In this document: positions 33,982 through 44,849 of the stretch, one piece after another
How positions within the stretch are numbered: position 1 is the stretch's first letter
Layout of the letters: each line of letters begins with the position of its first letter
From: Chrysemys picta bellii
Lineage: Eukaryota > Chordata > Testudines > Emydidae
Direction of reading: 5' to 3'
Assembly: GCF_011386835.1 (NCBI RefSeq)
Contig: NC_088805.1
Location: forward strand, 20,208,836-20,272,835
DNA: 64,000 nucleotides
Position numbers and translations under genes: made by a program
The notes under the pieces: model-generated
What the model saw: only the letters and a program-made list of their open reading frames with translations
Told to the model about the DNA's origin: nothing
Databases searched by the model: none

Positions 33982-34523
33982 TGGGGTTGCCAGGTGTCTG
34001 GTTTTCGATCGGACTTTCTGGTCGAAAAGGGGACCTGGCAGTGTCTGTCAGATTAGGGTGACCAGATGAGAGGAAGAAAAGATCAGGACACATGGGGGGG
34101 GAGGGCGGGGTCTGCCAGCGGAGCAAAAAAAAAAAAAGCCGAGTGCTGCCGGCAGCGCGAAATATCGGGACAAACACCAAAATATCGGGATGGTCCCGAT
34201 TTTATTGGGACGTCTGGTCACCCTAGGTCAGATGTACTGACTCGACACAAAAGTCCAGTTACTGCAGGAGGAGGGGAAGGCGCTGGACTGGTGCCACCCC
34301 CTATCCAGCCAGGGCTGCCTCCTACCAGCAGGCAGGCTCTGAGTCAGGCTGCAGCTCCCCTCCCAGCCCTGGAGCAGAGGGAGCCCAACTGGAAGAGGGA
34401 GGGAGGAGAGCAGTGAGGGAGGGGGAGATAGGAGAAAGTATGGGGCAGGCCCTTGTGGAAAAGGCGGAGCAGGGGCAGGGCCTCAGGGTCCAGTTTTCAG
34501 CAATTAGAACGTGGGCAATCCTA
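33982..34523. mobile_element. DNA element with GGGTTGCC ends, interrupted by another element
   Basis: The left end TGGGGTTGCCAGGTG and right end GGGCAATCCTA are inverted relatives. The flanks GTCCTGAG (33974-33981) and GTCCTAGG (34524-34531) look like an 8-bp duplication with two changes. The interior keeps GTCTGGTTTTCGATCGG on the left and GTCCAGTTTTCAGCAATTAG on the right. The hAT MITE at 34054-34225 inserted into it later. Confidence 0.7.
34054..34225. mobile_element. hAT-type MITE, TAGGGTGACCAGA family, nested copy
   Basis: The ends are perfect 13-bp inverted repeats: TAGGGTGACCAGA and TCTGGTCACCCTA. The flanks TGTCAGAT (34046-34053) and GGTCAGAT (34226-34233) are an 8-bp duplication with one change. 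At 172 bp it is the longest of the three copies in this window. It carries an internal A-run of about 13 and GC-rich filler not seen in the other copies. Confidence 0.9.
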
Positions 34524-34531
34524 GTCCTAGG

Positions 34532-36609
34532 GTATGGCTAAAGTGCCGATGATGAAGGTTACGGCATTCAAAAGCTGCTTTGCTGGTTCATGTCATAGCT
34601 GATTTCAGGCTTTCCTTTATGGGCGTGGTCCTGCTACACATAAGGCCTGATTCTGGTGTAAATCAGGAGTAGCATCACGGATGTTCGATAATTACACTGG
34701 GGTAAAACTAATATGAGAGGGAAACAGCCTCCTAGTCTCTACCCATCCCCTTGCACAAGACACAGAGATGCTTATGTGGGAGTGTATTTCCTGCTGGCCT
34801 TGGAGTTGTCCTTTGTTTTTTCTCTTTCTCTTCCAACGCTATGGTGGGGGGAGCAGGGAGAGAGGGAGAGGCACTGTATATCATCAGAGGACTTGGCGTA
34901 CGGTAAGGGCATCTCTCTGCCGTCCCAAGCACTCCTTGAACAAAAGTGATATCAATATCAGGCTTCTTTGTTATGCAGCTGAGTTCCCTGGCCCTCCCAT
35001 GTGACACGTCTCGGGGTGAGATCAGCAGTCACTCCACATGAATTATTGCACTGCCATTTCGTCTTTAGTTTTCTTCCAAGCAGCTTGCATGTACAATAAC
35101 CCTTTTGTTGGGCTTCATTTTTGTGTGTGTGCAAGATCCATAACACCTTTCACATTGTTCTTAGATGAATACGTGGGTGGGGGTTTGCATGTTCATCAAG
35201 CAGTAAAACAAGCCTGGAGAGGCTTACAAATAACTCTGCTTCTTGGACAAGCCCTTTTTGTTTGCTAACCCGAGGGTCGTCTTGTGTCCTCCCCTCCCTG
35301 CCTGTTACAACAAGGTCACCCTCCAATTTATCTTGCATGGCAAAGTGGCTGTTTCTCCACAGCATGGGCAGTAGATCTTGTAAGCAACCACTATGGCCTC
35401 TAAGAGCTAGTGTGTGACCCAGTGCCTGCACCTGGATGGGATAAGAGGCATAAGGTCCTCCCTTATGTGGGGTACTCAGCACAGCAGAGTAGCCTCCAGA
35501 GGGCCACTGCTACCCTTTCCTTCCCCAAGGTGTTGGCCAGTGCAGCTGAACTGGCATAGAGGGGGAAATAATTTGCACCAGGTATAGGGCTGGTGCATGT
35601 TCTGCTGCTGGAATTCGGTGGGAACTGAGGATTGGACTGATTGTTGAGTCACAGTCTGGTTCTTGCTCTGCTCCAGGAGCAGCACAGCTAAGCACTGCCC
35701 CTTCCTGGGGGCTTATGGCACAGCTGCAGTTAGCCCAGGGTCTCTAGGTCTCACTGCTTGTGCTGCTGCCATCAGACAGGCTATATTTGTTGTCCCCTTG
35801 TATTTTGCCCCAATCCAGCCTCCTGTATCATGTTTCTCTCATGGACTTGTATCATATCTATGTGTGAACAGAAGTTTTGAGGTATAATTGGTACCTAAGG
35901 AATATCCTTCTGCAATCAAGTCTTAGGGGACATTTGTCCAATATGGGCCTCTGAATTACCAGTCAAAAATTAGAGCTATATAAAATCAGTTTCATGAGTG
36001 ACTAGCTATAACAGTGATTCACACTGGGGGTTCTTTTAAAGCAATGCATTGAAAACACTAAAATACTGGAGAAAAGGGAGGTCATAGAATCTTGGTCTGA
36101 TGGTTTTATTACACAGGAATAACCCCTCATAGAGAGATTGATTTTGGAATTCAGATACAGGGACATCCTAGATTCTAATACCAAATCAAATCCACCTCTT
36201 TGCCTACAACCTCTGCACACGGCTAGTCTATGCAAAAAGCTGATTCCATTGCTGTTGCCCCATGCCAAGATTTTCACCCATTACCAGGGATTTATTTGGG
36301 TGACATCCATTTTGGAGTGTGCAGCTTGGCCTGATTTTCAGAAAGTTCTGAGCACCTGTCTGAAAATCAGGCCTTTTGGGAGGCATCTCAAATTACTAGT
36401 TGCTATTGGCCATGAAGTCGGAGGGTTAGGATTGTTTTTTGTACCACATCTATCCAGTCTCTAGCATGATGAGGCCCAAAGCGGTGGAGGTGTCTAGGCT
36501 CTAGTGTTGCACACAATGATTATTTTGTATAGGTGTATAACATAATAGGTGGTGCTATCAGCCCGACTATAATACAGACACAGACATCCTCTCTCTCGTG
36601 ACTGTGAAC
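34532..36609. other. Mostly unannotated
   Basis: About 2 kb with a degraded foldback at 34645-34715 (GGCCTGATTCTGGTGTAAAT type) and no gene. Several open frames of 60-110 codons overlap each other on both strands and are not supported. Confidence 0.4.
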
Positions 36610-36614
36610 AGTAC

Positions 36615-37093
36615 TGTTACGGAGTGTGGGGGAGTCAGGGCCCTACACCCTCCACTTCCTGCGATTCACTGTGACTCTCAGCCAGCCAGCAAAACAGAAG
36701 GTTTATTAGACAACAGGAACACAGTCCAAAACAGAGCTTGTAGGTACAGACAACAGAACCCCCTCAGTCAGGTCCATCTTGGGGGGGGGGGGGGGCAGGG
36801 AGCTTAGACCCCAGCCCTGGGGCTCCTTCCGTTTTTCCAGCCAGCTCCAAACTGAAAGCCCCCGCCAGCAGTCTCCTCCAGCCACACCCCTGGCCCCTTC
36901 TCCAGCCTTTGTCCAGGTTCCCCGGCAGAAGGTGTCAGCTGGCCCCAACCCCCTCCTGGCTTGGGTTACATGCTCAGGTATCCTCCCTCAGATGAAGTTA
37001 CACCCTGATATCCCATCACCAATGCAGACAACACCAGTAAAATTCCCCCACAACATTCCCAGGTCAATCCTCCGCACTCCCTGCTCCGTCACA
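36615..37093 (-). mobile_element. Solo LTR, 479 bp, with 5-bp duplication
   Basis: The element is bounded by TGTTACGGAG and CTCCGTCACA. Each strand starts TG and ends CA, and the outer ends are short inverted repeats. A perfect 5-bp duplication, AGTAC, flanks it (36610-36614 and 37094-37098). On the minus strand an AATAAA lies at about 36702-36707, roughly 90 bp from the 3' end, which fits minus orientation. No internal gag or pol sequence adjoins, so the LTR was left by recombination between two LTRs. Whether it is gypsy-like or of endogenous-retrovirus type cannot be settled from one LTR. A 15-base G run sits at 36781-36795. Confidence 0.9.
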
Positions 37094-37098
37094 AGTAC

Positions 37099-37689
37099 TA
37101 ACAAGGTGGAGTTGTGCTGTGCTGTGCTGGTACTCTACTCATTCTGCGCCCATAAAACTGGAAATGCCAGTTAGGAATTTACTCTCTGCCCTTTTCTCCT
37201 TGCTTTAAGGTTAAAATAGGAGCTTTATGGGACTTTTCTGGGTGGTTCACTGCTGGATGTCTTTATTTCTCATCTTCCCCCTTTCAAATTAATATTGCCT
37301 TTTAGTTTTATTATCTTGAAAGCCAAGAGAGATTCTGAGTTTTATCTGGAGAAAGCTCATTTGTTTTTAAATGATTTTTCAGCCTGGAAGCTGGGCGAGT
37401 ACGGGAGGCTGTAAAAGAAATTGCCTCAGAATAAAGATGAGTTTCTTGGTTACCTGAAAATCCAAATGGGTTCAGAATGAGAGTTTAAAACTTTAAAAGA
37501 TCTGAGATTCTTTTGGTGGGTTGATCCAATAATGTTCTACTTCAAAGGCTGTTAAGTAATGCAAGGAAGTATGAATTACTCCACACTGAGCTACAGTATG
37601 ACTCAGAGTGAGTAATCGAGAACTATCTTAGCTATCCTGGGGGCATGTACTACATTGTATTTATTTTGGCTTTATAGTAATGCTCCCTA
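37099..37689. other. No supported feature
   Basis: AT-rich and plain. Confidence 0.35.
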
Positions 37690-37850
37690 GCTCTTTTACA
37701 GCCCTTTTCATCCATCATTTTCAAAGCACTTTATAGAGTAGGTCAATATCATTATCCCCATTCTACACACAGAGAAACTGAGGGACAAAGAGGGAAGTGA
37801 CTTGCCCAGGTCTTCCAATAGGCCAGTGGCCTAGAGTTAGGCCCTGTAAA
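37690..37850 (-). mobile_element. MIR-like core-SINE fragment
   Basis: CATTATCCCCATTCTACACA, GAGAAACTGAGGGACAAAG and AGTGACTTGCCCAGGTCTTCC follow the order of an inverted MIR element. Confidence 0.7.
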
Positions 37851-38244
37851 TCCATAGGTAGGCACCAAATAAGTAACCCCTCACAGTTTCAGAAATGGTA
37901 CTGAATGCTCTTTGCCCTTGTTTACGCTGGCAACCAAATCATGTTCTGCATTGATTCAACTGCCTCTAATGTGGACGTCCCTTATCAGCAATGGATCATT
38001 TTTCATTTTCCCTCACTCCCAGCCATTGTGGATAGGGTGCCATTAAAAGCCCAAAATGCCAGGTGAAGTATCGATACAATGAAAGTATTACTCGGAAAAT
38101 ATATGATGTCCCAAATGATCCTTGATTTTTTTAAACATGTATACAAAACTTTGCCAAGGGTAAATGGAGGGTTCCTTCAGCATATAGATTATTGCTGCCA
38201 GATATTTGCTGGAAAGGATTAAGGGCTCAATTATGATACTTAAG

Positions 38245-38455
38245 AGAATGAGCTGCATTAATAATACCTAACTCTTATACAGGGCTTTTTATCAGTAGAT
38301 CTCAAAGTGCTTTACGAAGGAGATCAGTATCATTATCCCCATTTTACAGATGGGGAAACTGTGGCATGGAGGGGGGACATGACTTACCCAAGGTCAACCA
38401 GAAGGCTAGTGGCAGAGCTGGAAATAGAACCCAGGTCTCCTGAGTCCCAGTCCAG
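38245..38455 (-). mobile_element. MIR-like core-SINE, well preserved
   Basis: CATTATCCCCATTTTACAGA, TGGGGAAACTGTGGC, CTTACCCAAGGTCA and GAACCCAGGTCTCCTGAG appear in MIR order on the minus strand. The last phrase includes an inverted RNA polymerase III B-box-like word. Confidence 0.75.
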
Positions 38456-38704
38456 TGGGGAGGAGAGGAAGTGCAACACCTGTGTGGTGATCAGGATATC
38501 TGCAAGACCCTACAGGGAACTCTTGCTGCAGGGATCTGCTGTTCCTCCCCCTCACCTCCTGCCCATGCTCCTGTGCAGCTGCGGAACCTACATCCCACAG
38601 TATTGCCATGCAGAGAGTTGGTGTTCCTCTAACTTAGCTCCTACAGTCGGGGATAGGACAGGTTTTGCTTCCCTCTTCTTTCACTAGCAGAGGAGGATAA
38701 AAGG

Positions 38705-38967
38705 CAGGGGCGACTCCAGGCACCAGGGCACCAAGCGCGTACATGGGGCGGCAAGCCGGGGGGGGCGGCATGCTGGTCGCCGTGAGGGCGGCAGTCAGGC
38801 TGCCTTCAGTGGCATGCCTGCAGGAGATCCACCAGTCCCATGACTTCGGCGGCAATTCAGCGGCGGGTACGCCGAAGGTGCGGGACTGGCGGATTTCCCT
38901 TAGGCGCGCCACCAAAAGTCGCCTGGCTGCCGTGCTTGGGGCGGCAAAATACATAGAGCCGCCCCTG
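38705..38967. mobile_element. GC-rich hAT-type MITE, CAGGGGCG ends
   Basis: CAGGGGCGACTCC at the left is mirrored by GAGCCGCCCCTG at the right. The flanks ATAAAAGG (38697-38704) and GTAAAAGG (38968-38975) form an 8-bp duplication with one change. The interior is CpG-rich with GGGGCGGCAAG words in both orientations. Confidence 0.88.
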
Positions 38968-38975
38968 GTAAAAGG

Positions 38976-39439
38976 TCTTCTGTGTTGAGAATGTCCATTT
39001 ATACACACACTCTGAGAGGATGAACTTCACAGAACCAATGCAATCCCGAACAGCAGCATCCCATTAGCATGTGTCCGCAGGAGAATGTAATGAATGCAGA
39101 GTGTTAGTAAACCAAAGGGAAATCTTCTGTTCAGAGATGGTTAGATGGGCTAAAGATTGATCCTTTGCAAATGGAGAGAATACAACGATTTAAAAGCTAT
39201 ACACTGAAATAATGATCCGAGCGAACTACCAAATTGAGAGGCAATGTTACTGCGTTCAAAATGAAGAGTGTGATTCATCTAAGGATGTATGATCGTCAGT
39301 TTTAAAGCCAGGAGGAGGGGTAAAATATTCACAAATAACTTAGTGACTTAGGCACCTAAGTCCCATTGAAAGTCTGTATAAAATAGTCCATTAAATTTCC
39401 CCCAATATTTCCTGCATGTAGCTCAACAACGTTATGGCT
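38976..39439. other. No supported feature
   Basis: AT-rich, with a weak fragment (39345-39375) of the GGCACCTAAGTCCCATTGAAA palindromic repeat type. Confidence 0.35.
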
Positions 39440-39640
39440 GAACTAATGCATATCTTTTCGAGTGGCATTGATTCTTGAATTAAAGACACCAAATGATAGA
39501 GAATTTATCATATCCCTTCAGAATTTGTTCCAGAAGTTAATTACCCTGACTGTTAAAATGTGCATTTTCTTCAGTCATCTGCCCTGGATAGCTATGACTT
39601 AATATCTTCTTTTAATAATTTTCTCATGCTGTCATGTATT
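39440..39640 (-). mobile_element. CR1/L3-like LINE fragment, antisense
   Basis: CAGAATTTGTTCCAGAAGTT, AATTACCCTGACTGTTAAAA and TGTGCATTTTCTTCAG resemble, from memory, the antisense of a CR1/L3-type reverse transcriptase end. No readable frame remains. Confidence 0.5.
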
Positions 39641-40004
39641 TATCTGGATTCATAAAACTACAAGAGGTGCCTATCACATACTTGGTTGCCCTGAGCAATA
39701 AAACACAATCAGTAAATCATAATTTATGGCATGTGAATAGTTTATGTTGGAAATAAAATGAACTTCTATTCTGTAGTTTCGTATACTGCCTTCATCACTG
39801 TAGTATCTGAACACCTTCCATTAATACATTTAAGCAACATGACTATCTATTAGGTGTAGTTCTTTCTCTCATCTTTTCCCCAGGGGGAGAATGTGTGTGC
39901 AGGGTACAGTTTTGGTTTGGTAGGGTTTTGTTTTTAAATGTACATGTTGGTTTTCATTTATATTGGAGAAGGCAGGTTGAAGATGTACACCCTTTGTCAG
40001 TCTG
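39641..40004. other. No supported feature
   Basis: AT-rich, no gene or repeat named. Confidence 0.35.
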
Positions 40005-40125
40005 TTTAGAATGCAGCCCGCTCTTTGGGGTATGGGCTCTTTGACACAGCACTCACCACAATGGGCTCCAATCCCCGACGGAGCCTTTAGACTCTTAACT
40101 GTAATACAAATGATAACGCAGCTTA
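40005..40125 (+). mobile_element. Ancient SINE 3' tail fragment
   Basis: GCTCTTTGGGGTATGGGCTC is followed by CACAATGGGCTCCAATCCCC and AATACAAATGATAA. This is the same order as at 45187-45312. Confidence 0.55.
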
Positions 40126-41308
40126 AAATTGAGGAGCAGAAGCTTGGGGAAAGGATATTATTCTTGTTTTCTTCCACCAGTCTCCCAGACCTGGTTTGTT
40201 TAGGAGTGATCTGGAGCCCGATTCAACCCAAGACTTCTATTGTCTCCATTGGGTTGGGTCAACCCGTTAGGCATTCTGTACTCAGGGGAGGTGGGTGAGT
40301 CTAAACAACTGATGGTTGCTACCTTTTTTAAATATGTCTCTTTTGCGGGGCCTCCACTGGGCAGTGGAGGTAAATATAAAAATACTTGAGTAGAATTTTG
40401 GAGTTGAATAGGGTTAAGACACAACCATTTTCCGCCCCTGTATTTGGGGAAATGCCAGAGATGGGGAGGCAGAGGAGGAATATTTGTTCTAGGCTTTTTC
40501 TGAAGCATGTTTTCTTCCTCTCCATATTTTTTATCCACTCTTGGCCTTTTTGTGCCTTAAGGAAAAGATAATAGTGGAGGGAAGGATGTTTAAGAGATTT
40601 CGAAGTTTTGTACGAGTTGCTGAACGGGTGCACTCAAAGGAAACTCAGATTGGCTGGTTTTTTTCCATTTCTAGTTCTCTGCTGGGCTGTCCCTGATAAG
40701 AGACTTCAGTGGTTTGAGAGAACACCAAAGTATCAGCCTACAGCAAGAAAACTGGCAAAAAGCAACTTATATTTGTTTATACTTAAGGCTCTGTTTTTTA
40801 ATGGGTATCGTTTGTTCCTCTTTCTTCTGTGATTTTCCTGCTAGAGTGATCAGGAATTCTAAGAACTCCTTGGTGCCTGGCTTATACTGCCAGGAAATTG
40901 GTGCCGCACACACATAGTGGGGGGAGGAGGGGGGGGAAACTATTACATTTGACCTGTAGGGATGAAACATATTTCAGGCCAATTATCTGATCTTGAGGGT
41001 ATCTGCTCCACTCTGCTCCCACGCTCTTCTGAAGGTGCATCCCTCATCTCTTTGTTAGGCTTTGTTACTGCGGTGTAAACAGCAAACACATTAGTAATGC
41101 TGAAAGATTAAAAAGACAGACAAAGAAATATGATGTGCTTTGTCTCTAGTTTGGCAATTTAAGTATTCTAGAAGTCTGCCAAGCTGCTTGCTTATGATTT
41201 GGGGGACAATGAGCACAAGTGACAGATGATAGGAAAGCAGATAAATAATGCACAATTTATAAACACTGCTTTTTATTCCCAAGACATGCTAGCTTTTTAG
41301 GAGCTTAA
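40126..41308. other. No supported feature
   Basis: Single-copy-looking sequence with short G-rich patches near 40920. No gene is seen. Confidence 0.4.
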
Positions 41309-41460
41309 AATTTGCTTCATTGGACCAGACCCAGCGTCTGTCTAGCCCAGTATCCTGTCTTTGACAGTGGTCAGCACCAGATGCTTCAGAAGAAGGTGCA
41401 AAAAATTCTGGCAGTTGGGGACTAAGCTGCCTCCAGGGAAATTTCCTCCTGATTTGAACT
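41309..41460 (-). mobile_element. L2-like LINE 3' end, antisense
   Basis: CATTGGACCAGACCCAGCG, CTAGCCCAGTATCCTGTC and TGACAGTGGTCAGCACCAG are the inverse of the element at 50160-50382, which has CACTGTCGGAAGACAGGATA and TGAGCTAGATGGACC. The family name is from memory. Confidence 0.6.
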
Positions 41461-41744
41461 GGGTGGGAAATGGTTTTCCTGTGCTGCAAACGCTTTCTGT
41501 TTTGCATTGGGATGAAACTCAGGCTGTGTCTGTCTGTCCCCAACCCCCAGCCCAAATTGGTGCAGTGCTTAGGGCAATGAGGTGGCGGTGGGAGACACGG
41601 CTCAAGTTCTTGCTCTGCCATTCTCCCACCTCCTAGGTGAGTGTCATAATCACTGAGCTCTAGAGGTTGTCTCTCAGCCTCTCCTGTTGGAGCTGTTCAA
41701 ATTAGTATAAATAATTATTCATTGGGCTACAGAGTGTGAAATGA

Positions 41745-41910
41745 ACTCTATAGCCTAGAGGTCAAGGCACCCATCTGCATGGTGGGAAACCTGTGTTCAC
41801 CGCCTTGCTCTCAATCAGGCAGAATATGTCCTTGAATCTGGGTCTCTCACAGCCCAGGTGAATACCTGACCACTGGGCTACTGGCTATTCTGAGGTAGTT
41901 CTCTCTCTAA
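41745..41910 (+). mobile_element. Foldback tRNA-derived SINE
   Basis: A left tRNA-like head (TAGCCTAGAGGTCAAGGC) faces an inverted head on the right (CCTGACCACTGGGCTAC). This is the same two-headed layout as 3284-3652. Confidence 0.6.
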
Positions 41911-42002
41911 CCAGAAATTCTGTTCTGGACCCGAGAAACCTTTCCCGTCAAAATTGCTATGTTGCTGTGAAAAGTTTGGTCAGAAAATTCCCGTCCAGCC
42001 CT

Positions 42003-42572
42003 GAAGCATGAGGATTTGTATCCCTTCCAAACCCTTTTAAATATTTTTGTTCAACCTTGACTATTATAACTCTGATATTCTTGTTATCTATGTACATGTC
42101 TAATCTTTTTTGGCAACCTGCTAAGCGCTTGGCCTCAGTGCTCTCTTGCGGCAATGAGTTCCACAAGTTCATTGTGCGCTGTATTTCCTCTGATCAGCTT
42201 TGAATCTGCAACCCTTCCGTTTCATTCGGTGTCCACTTGTTCTTGAATTATGGAGGGGAGAGAATGGAAATCCCCAATTTACCTTCACTGTGGCATTCAT
42301 TTTTTCTGGTCTTTTATCATATCCCCTCTAACTCCTCTCTCTCCAAGGACAATCCTGATATTTTACAATCTCTTCCTATCGGAGTTTTTTTCTATGCTCG
42401 TGATTATCCTGGTCATCTGGCTCTATTTTTGCAGTATCCTTTTTGAGGTGGGGTGAATTTAGTATTCCAGATGAGGCCGCACCAATGATTTATATAGTGG
42501 AATTATATTTTCTGTATTATTCTCCATTCCATTCTTTTTGCATCCTGATGCCATTTTTCTGGATCAGGGCAG
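42003..42572 (-). mobile_element. CR1-type LINE, C-terminal reverse transcriptase region
   Basis: On the minus strand the part near 42172-41957 reads NLWNSLPQESTEAKRLAGCQ and KRLDMYID, matching the end of CR1 ORF2. Upstream, around 42430-42480, the minus strand carries words for the 'EYC.QFW.PH' region. The frame is broken by indels. The element is 5'-truncated, as is usual for CR1. Confidence 0.75.
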
Positions 42573-42734
42573 CAGGAAGAGCAATTGGTGACGTGATTAA
42601 AAGCCTTCTATTCAACAAGGTTCTATCGCATAGCAGAATGCATCTGTCATATTCTAAACCCTATGCATTGCATATTTTAACCACATTATAGCTGTGGCAT
42701 ACAGAAATACTGTATATTGCAAACTGCAACACAG

Positions 42735-42850
42735 GTAGGCTGGGATTTTTGAAGGAATCTAAAGGAATTAGATGCCAAAATCCCAGCGAAATTTACTAGA
42801 AGTTGGGCAGCTAACTCTTAGGTATGTGAGATTTTCAAAGGAGCCTGTCT
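42735..42850. repeat. Ancient palindromic repeat, degraded
   Basis: GGGATTTTTGAAGGAATCTAAAGG is loosely mirrored by TAGGTATGTGAGATTTTCAAAG. It is related to the one at 1065-1260. Confidence 0.4.
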
Positions 42851-43119
42851 TGTACTGGTGCAACTCCATCAATGGAATGGAGACTCTGTCCTAGAACGTT
42901 CTGTAACTCCACCCTTTGGGGTATGTTTACCCTGCATTTAGGGCCCACTCCTGGAAATGATTACTGCTGGGAGCAGTGCCATGCTTACAAGATCAAACTC
43001 TTCATTCAAGGCAATTTGTAGTTGTTTCATGTAATGGTAAAATGGGTTTTGGTTTAGCTGCCTCTGAAGGAAGGATATGGTAGCGTAGTTCCTGCCGTGA
43101 GTGAAGAGATGCCCCACAG

Positions 43120-43388
43120 CAGGGCCGCCCAGGGGGGGCAAGTGGGGCAATTTGCCCAATGCCCCTGGCCCTGCAGGAGCCCCCACGAGAGTTTTTCGGG
43201 GCCCCTAGAGCGGGGTCCTTCACTCGCTCCGGGGGCCCCGGAAAACTCTCGTGGGGCCCAGACCCCCGGAGCTTCTTCCGCTCTGGGTCTTCGGCGGCAG
43301 TTCGGCGGCGGGGTGTCCTTCCGCTCCGGGACCCGCCGCCGAAGTGCCCTGAAGACCCCAGGCCCCCTGAATCCTCTGGGCGGCCTTG
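43120..43388. mobile_element. GC-rich hAT-type MITE, CAGGGCCGCCCAG ends
   Basis: CAGGGCCGCCCAG at the left and CTGGGCGGCCTTG at the right are inverted repeats with one change. The flanks CCCCACAG (43112-43119) and CCCCACTG (43389-43396) are an 8-bp duplication with one change. The interior has GTTTTTCGGGGCCCC and its mirror GGGGCCCCGGAAAACTC. Confidence 0.88.
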
Positions 43389-43693
43389 CCCCACTGAGGG
43401 ACTGTGCAGAAGTCTTGGGTTTCAGTATGGGTGCTCCTGCCCTTTGCAGGTATCCCAGCTTATTATGTGGATCTCAGGCAATCTGTTGGTGTTAGGAGGC
43501 CAACCCTCATTTCACGTAGGGGCCAGTTCCATTCTGATAAGACTTAACTGAAATTGAATGAGTTAAAGCTCATGGAGTTTCCCTATGTGGGAAAACGCAT
43601 GTAGGCATAGTTTGTAACCCAAAAAGTTACACAAGTGTTTCCTGTCCAACCTGGCTAAGGCACCTGAATCACTAGTGAGTAGGTAAAGACTAT

Positions 43694-44192
43694 GGGGTAT
43701 ATCTTCAGTGCAGAGTTAGGGGTATTACCTAGGTGTTTCTCCTAAACCCCTCTTGTCCACACACACACAACCCTCTCACCTGCGTTTGGTGGTGCATTCA
43801 GCCCACATTAGCTGGACAAGCTTGAGGGTGTGGGTTAAAGCCCAGGTGCCATTGTCACTCAGGCTGATAACTGTCTTGCCATGAGGACACAAGAGGAATC
43901 ACTCCAGTACTGATAGTCCATCAATGCCTTCCCACAATTCCCCCCATGTGCCCAGCAGGACAGACAGATTCTCCCACAATTCACTGGGAAAGGACCTCAG
44001 AGTGGCTCAATGTACTGCAGCGCAGAGAACAATGAGATGTGCCCCCAGACATCCTAGTTACGCACCCAGGTGAATGCAACCCCAATGAGGACACAGTAAT
44101 TTGTGAATGGCTTTGCAGTGTGGTTGTTCACACTTGGGCTAAGCTAACCCTCAGGCCAGACACCCAGGCTAACGGCAGTGAAGACATACCTT
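43694..44192. mobile_element. MITE with GGGGTATATCTTCAGTGCAG ends, 499 bp
   Basis: The left end GGGTATATCTTCAGTGCAG is mirrored by GGCAGTGAAGACATACC. About 22 bp of inverted termini match with a few changes. No coding sequence remains. The duplication type could not be read. Confidence 0.75.
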
Positions 44193-44849
44193 GTGTGTCT
44201 AGATTTCTATATCCTTGTATCGGAGCCTGTTTTCACTTTAGACCCAAGTTAATCAGTTACACAATCCAGCAGTTCAGAACTGAAAGACTAGAGTTCACTG
44301 TGATACCCAGCCTCCTGCGGTAACAAATTGTCTAAATATTCTCACTTAATTATATTAACCTCTTTACTCTTTTATATTTATAGCCCTTGACAGAAAACAA
44401 CTTGCATGATACGTGGCCTGCCACTCTGCCATAACCTTGCCAAGAACCTCAATAATGAATCCCTTCCATTTGTTCCTTAACTCTGCTATTTATTTATTCT
44501 GCTAGTTATTTATTATTACAGAACTGCCAGCTTCCTTTATTAAGTTCCTGTCTGCCCCTGAGACTCCTGTGTTTGTGGCACTGAGCTCAATCCTACATGG
44601 TGCTGAACCACCCCGTGGCACTGCCGAACTCAGTTGATTCTCATTGACTAAACACTTTACAGGAAGGTGCCGTTGATGACAGACAGACAGAGTGCTGTGT
44701 GCTGGAAAACTTCCCCGTGCGGTGTGAAAGGCATGGAAGTTGTTGGCTGAGGGCAGTGTGCAGAGAAGTTGACTGCTTTGTCTTCACCGCACTGTAATTT
44801 TTTGGCTCTTTAGAAGGTGTCCCATTGCTTCACTGTATACAGAGACTAG
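44193..44849. other. No supported feature
   Basis: AT-rich, with no gene or repeat that I can name. Confidence 0.35.

Noticed and set aside
36779..37174. 131-codon plus-strand frame
   Set aside because: It runs through the solo LTR and out of its end, and begins in a G homopolymer. It is a by-product of the LTR sequence.
43002..43551. 130-codon frames with Arg/Pro/Gly-rich peptides
   Set aside because: They overlap the MITE at 43120-43388 and mirror each other across its inverted arms.
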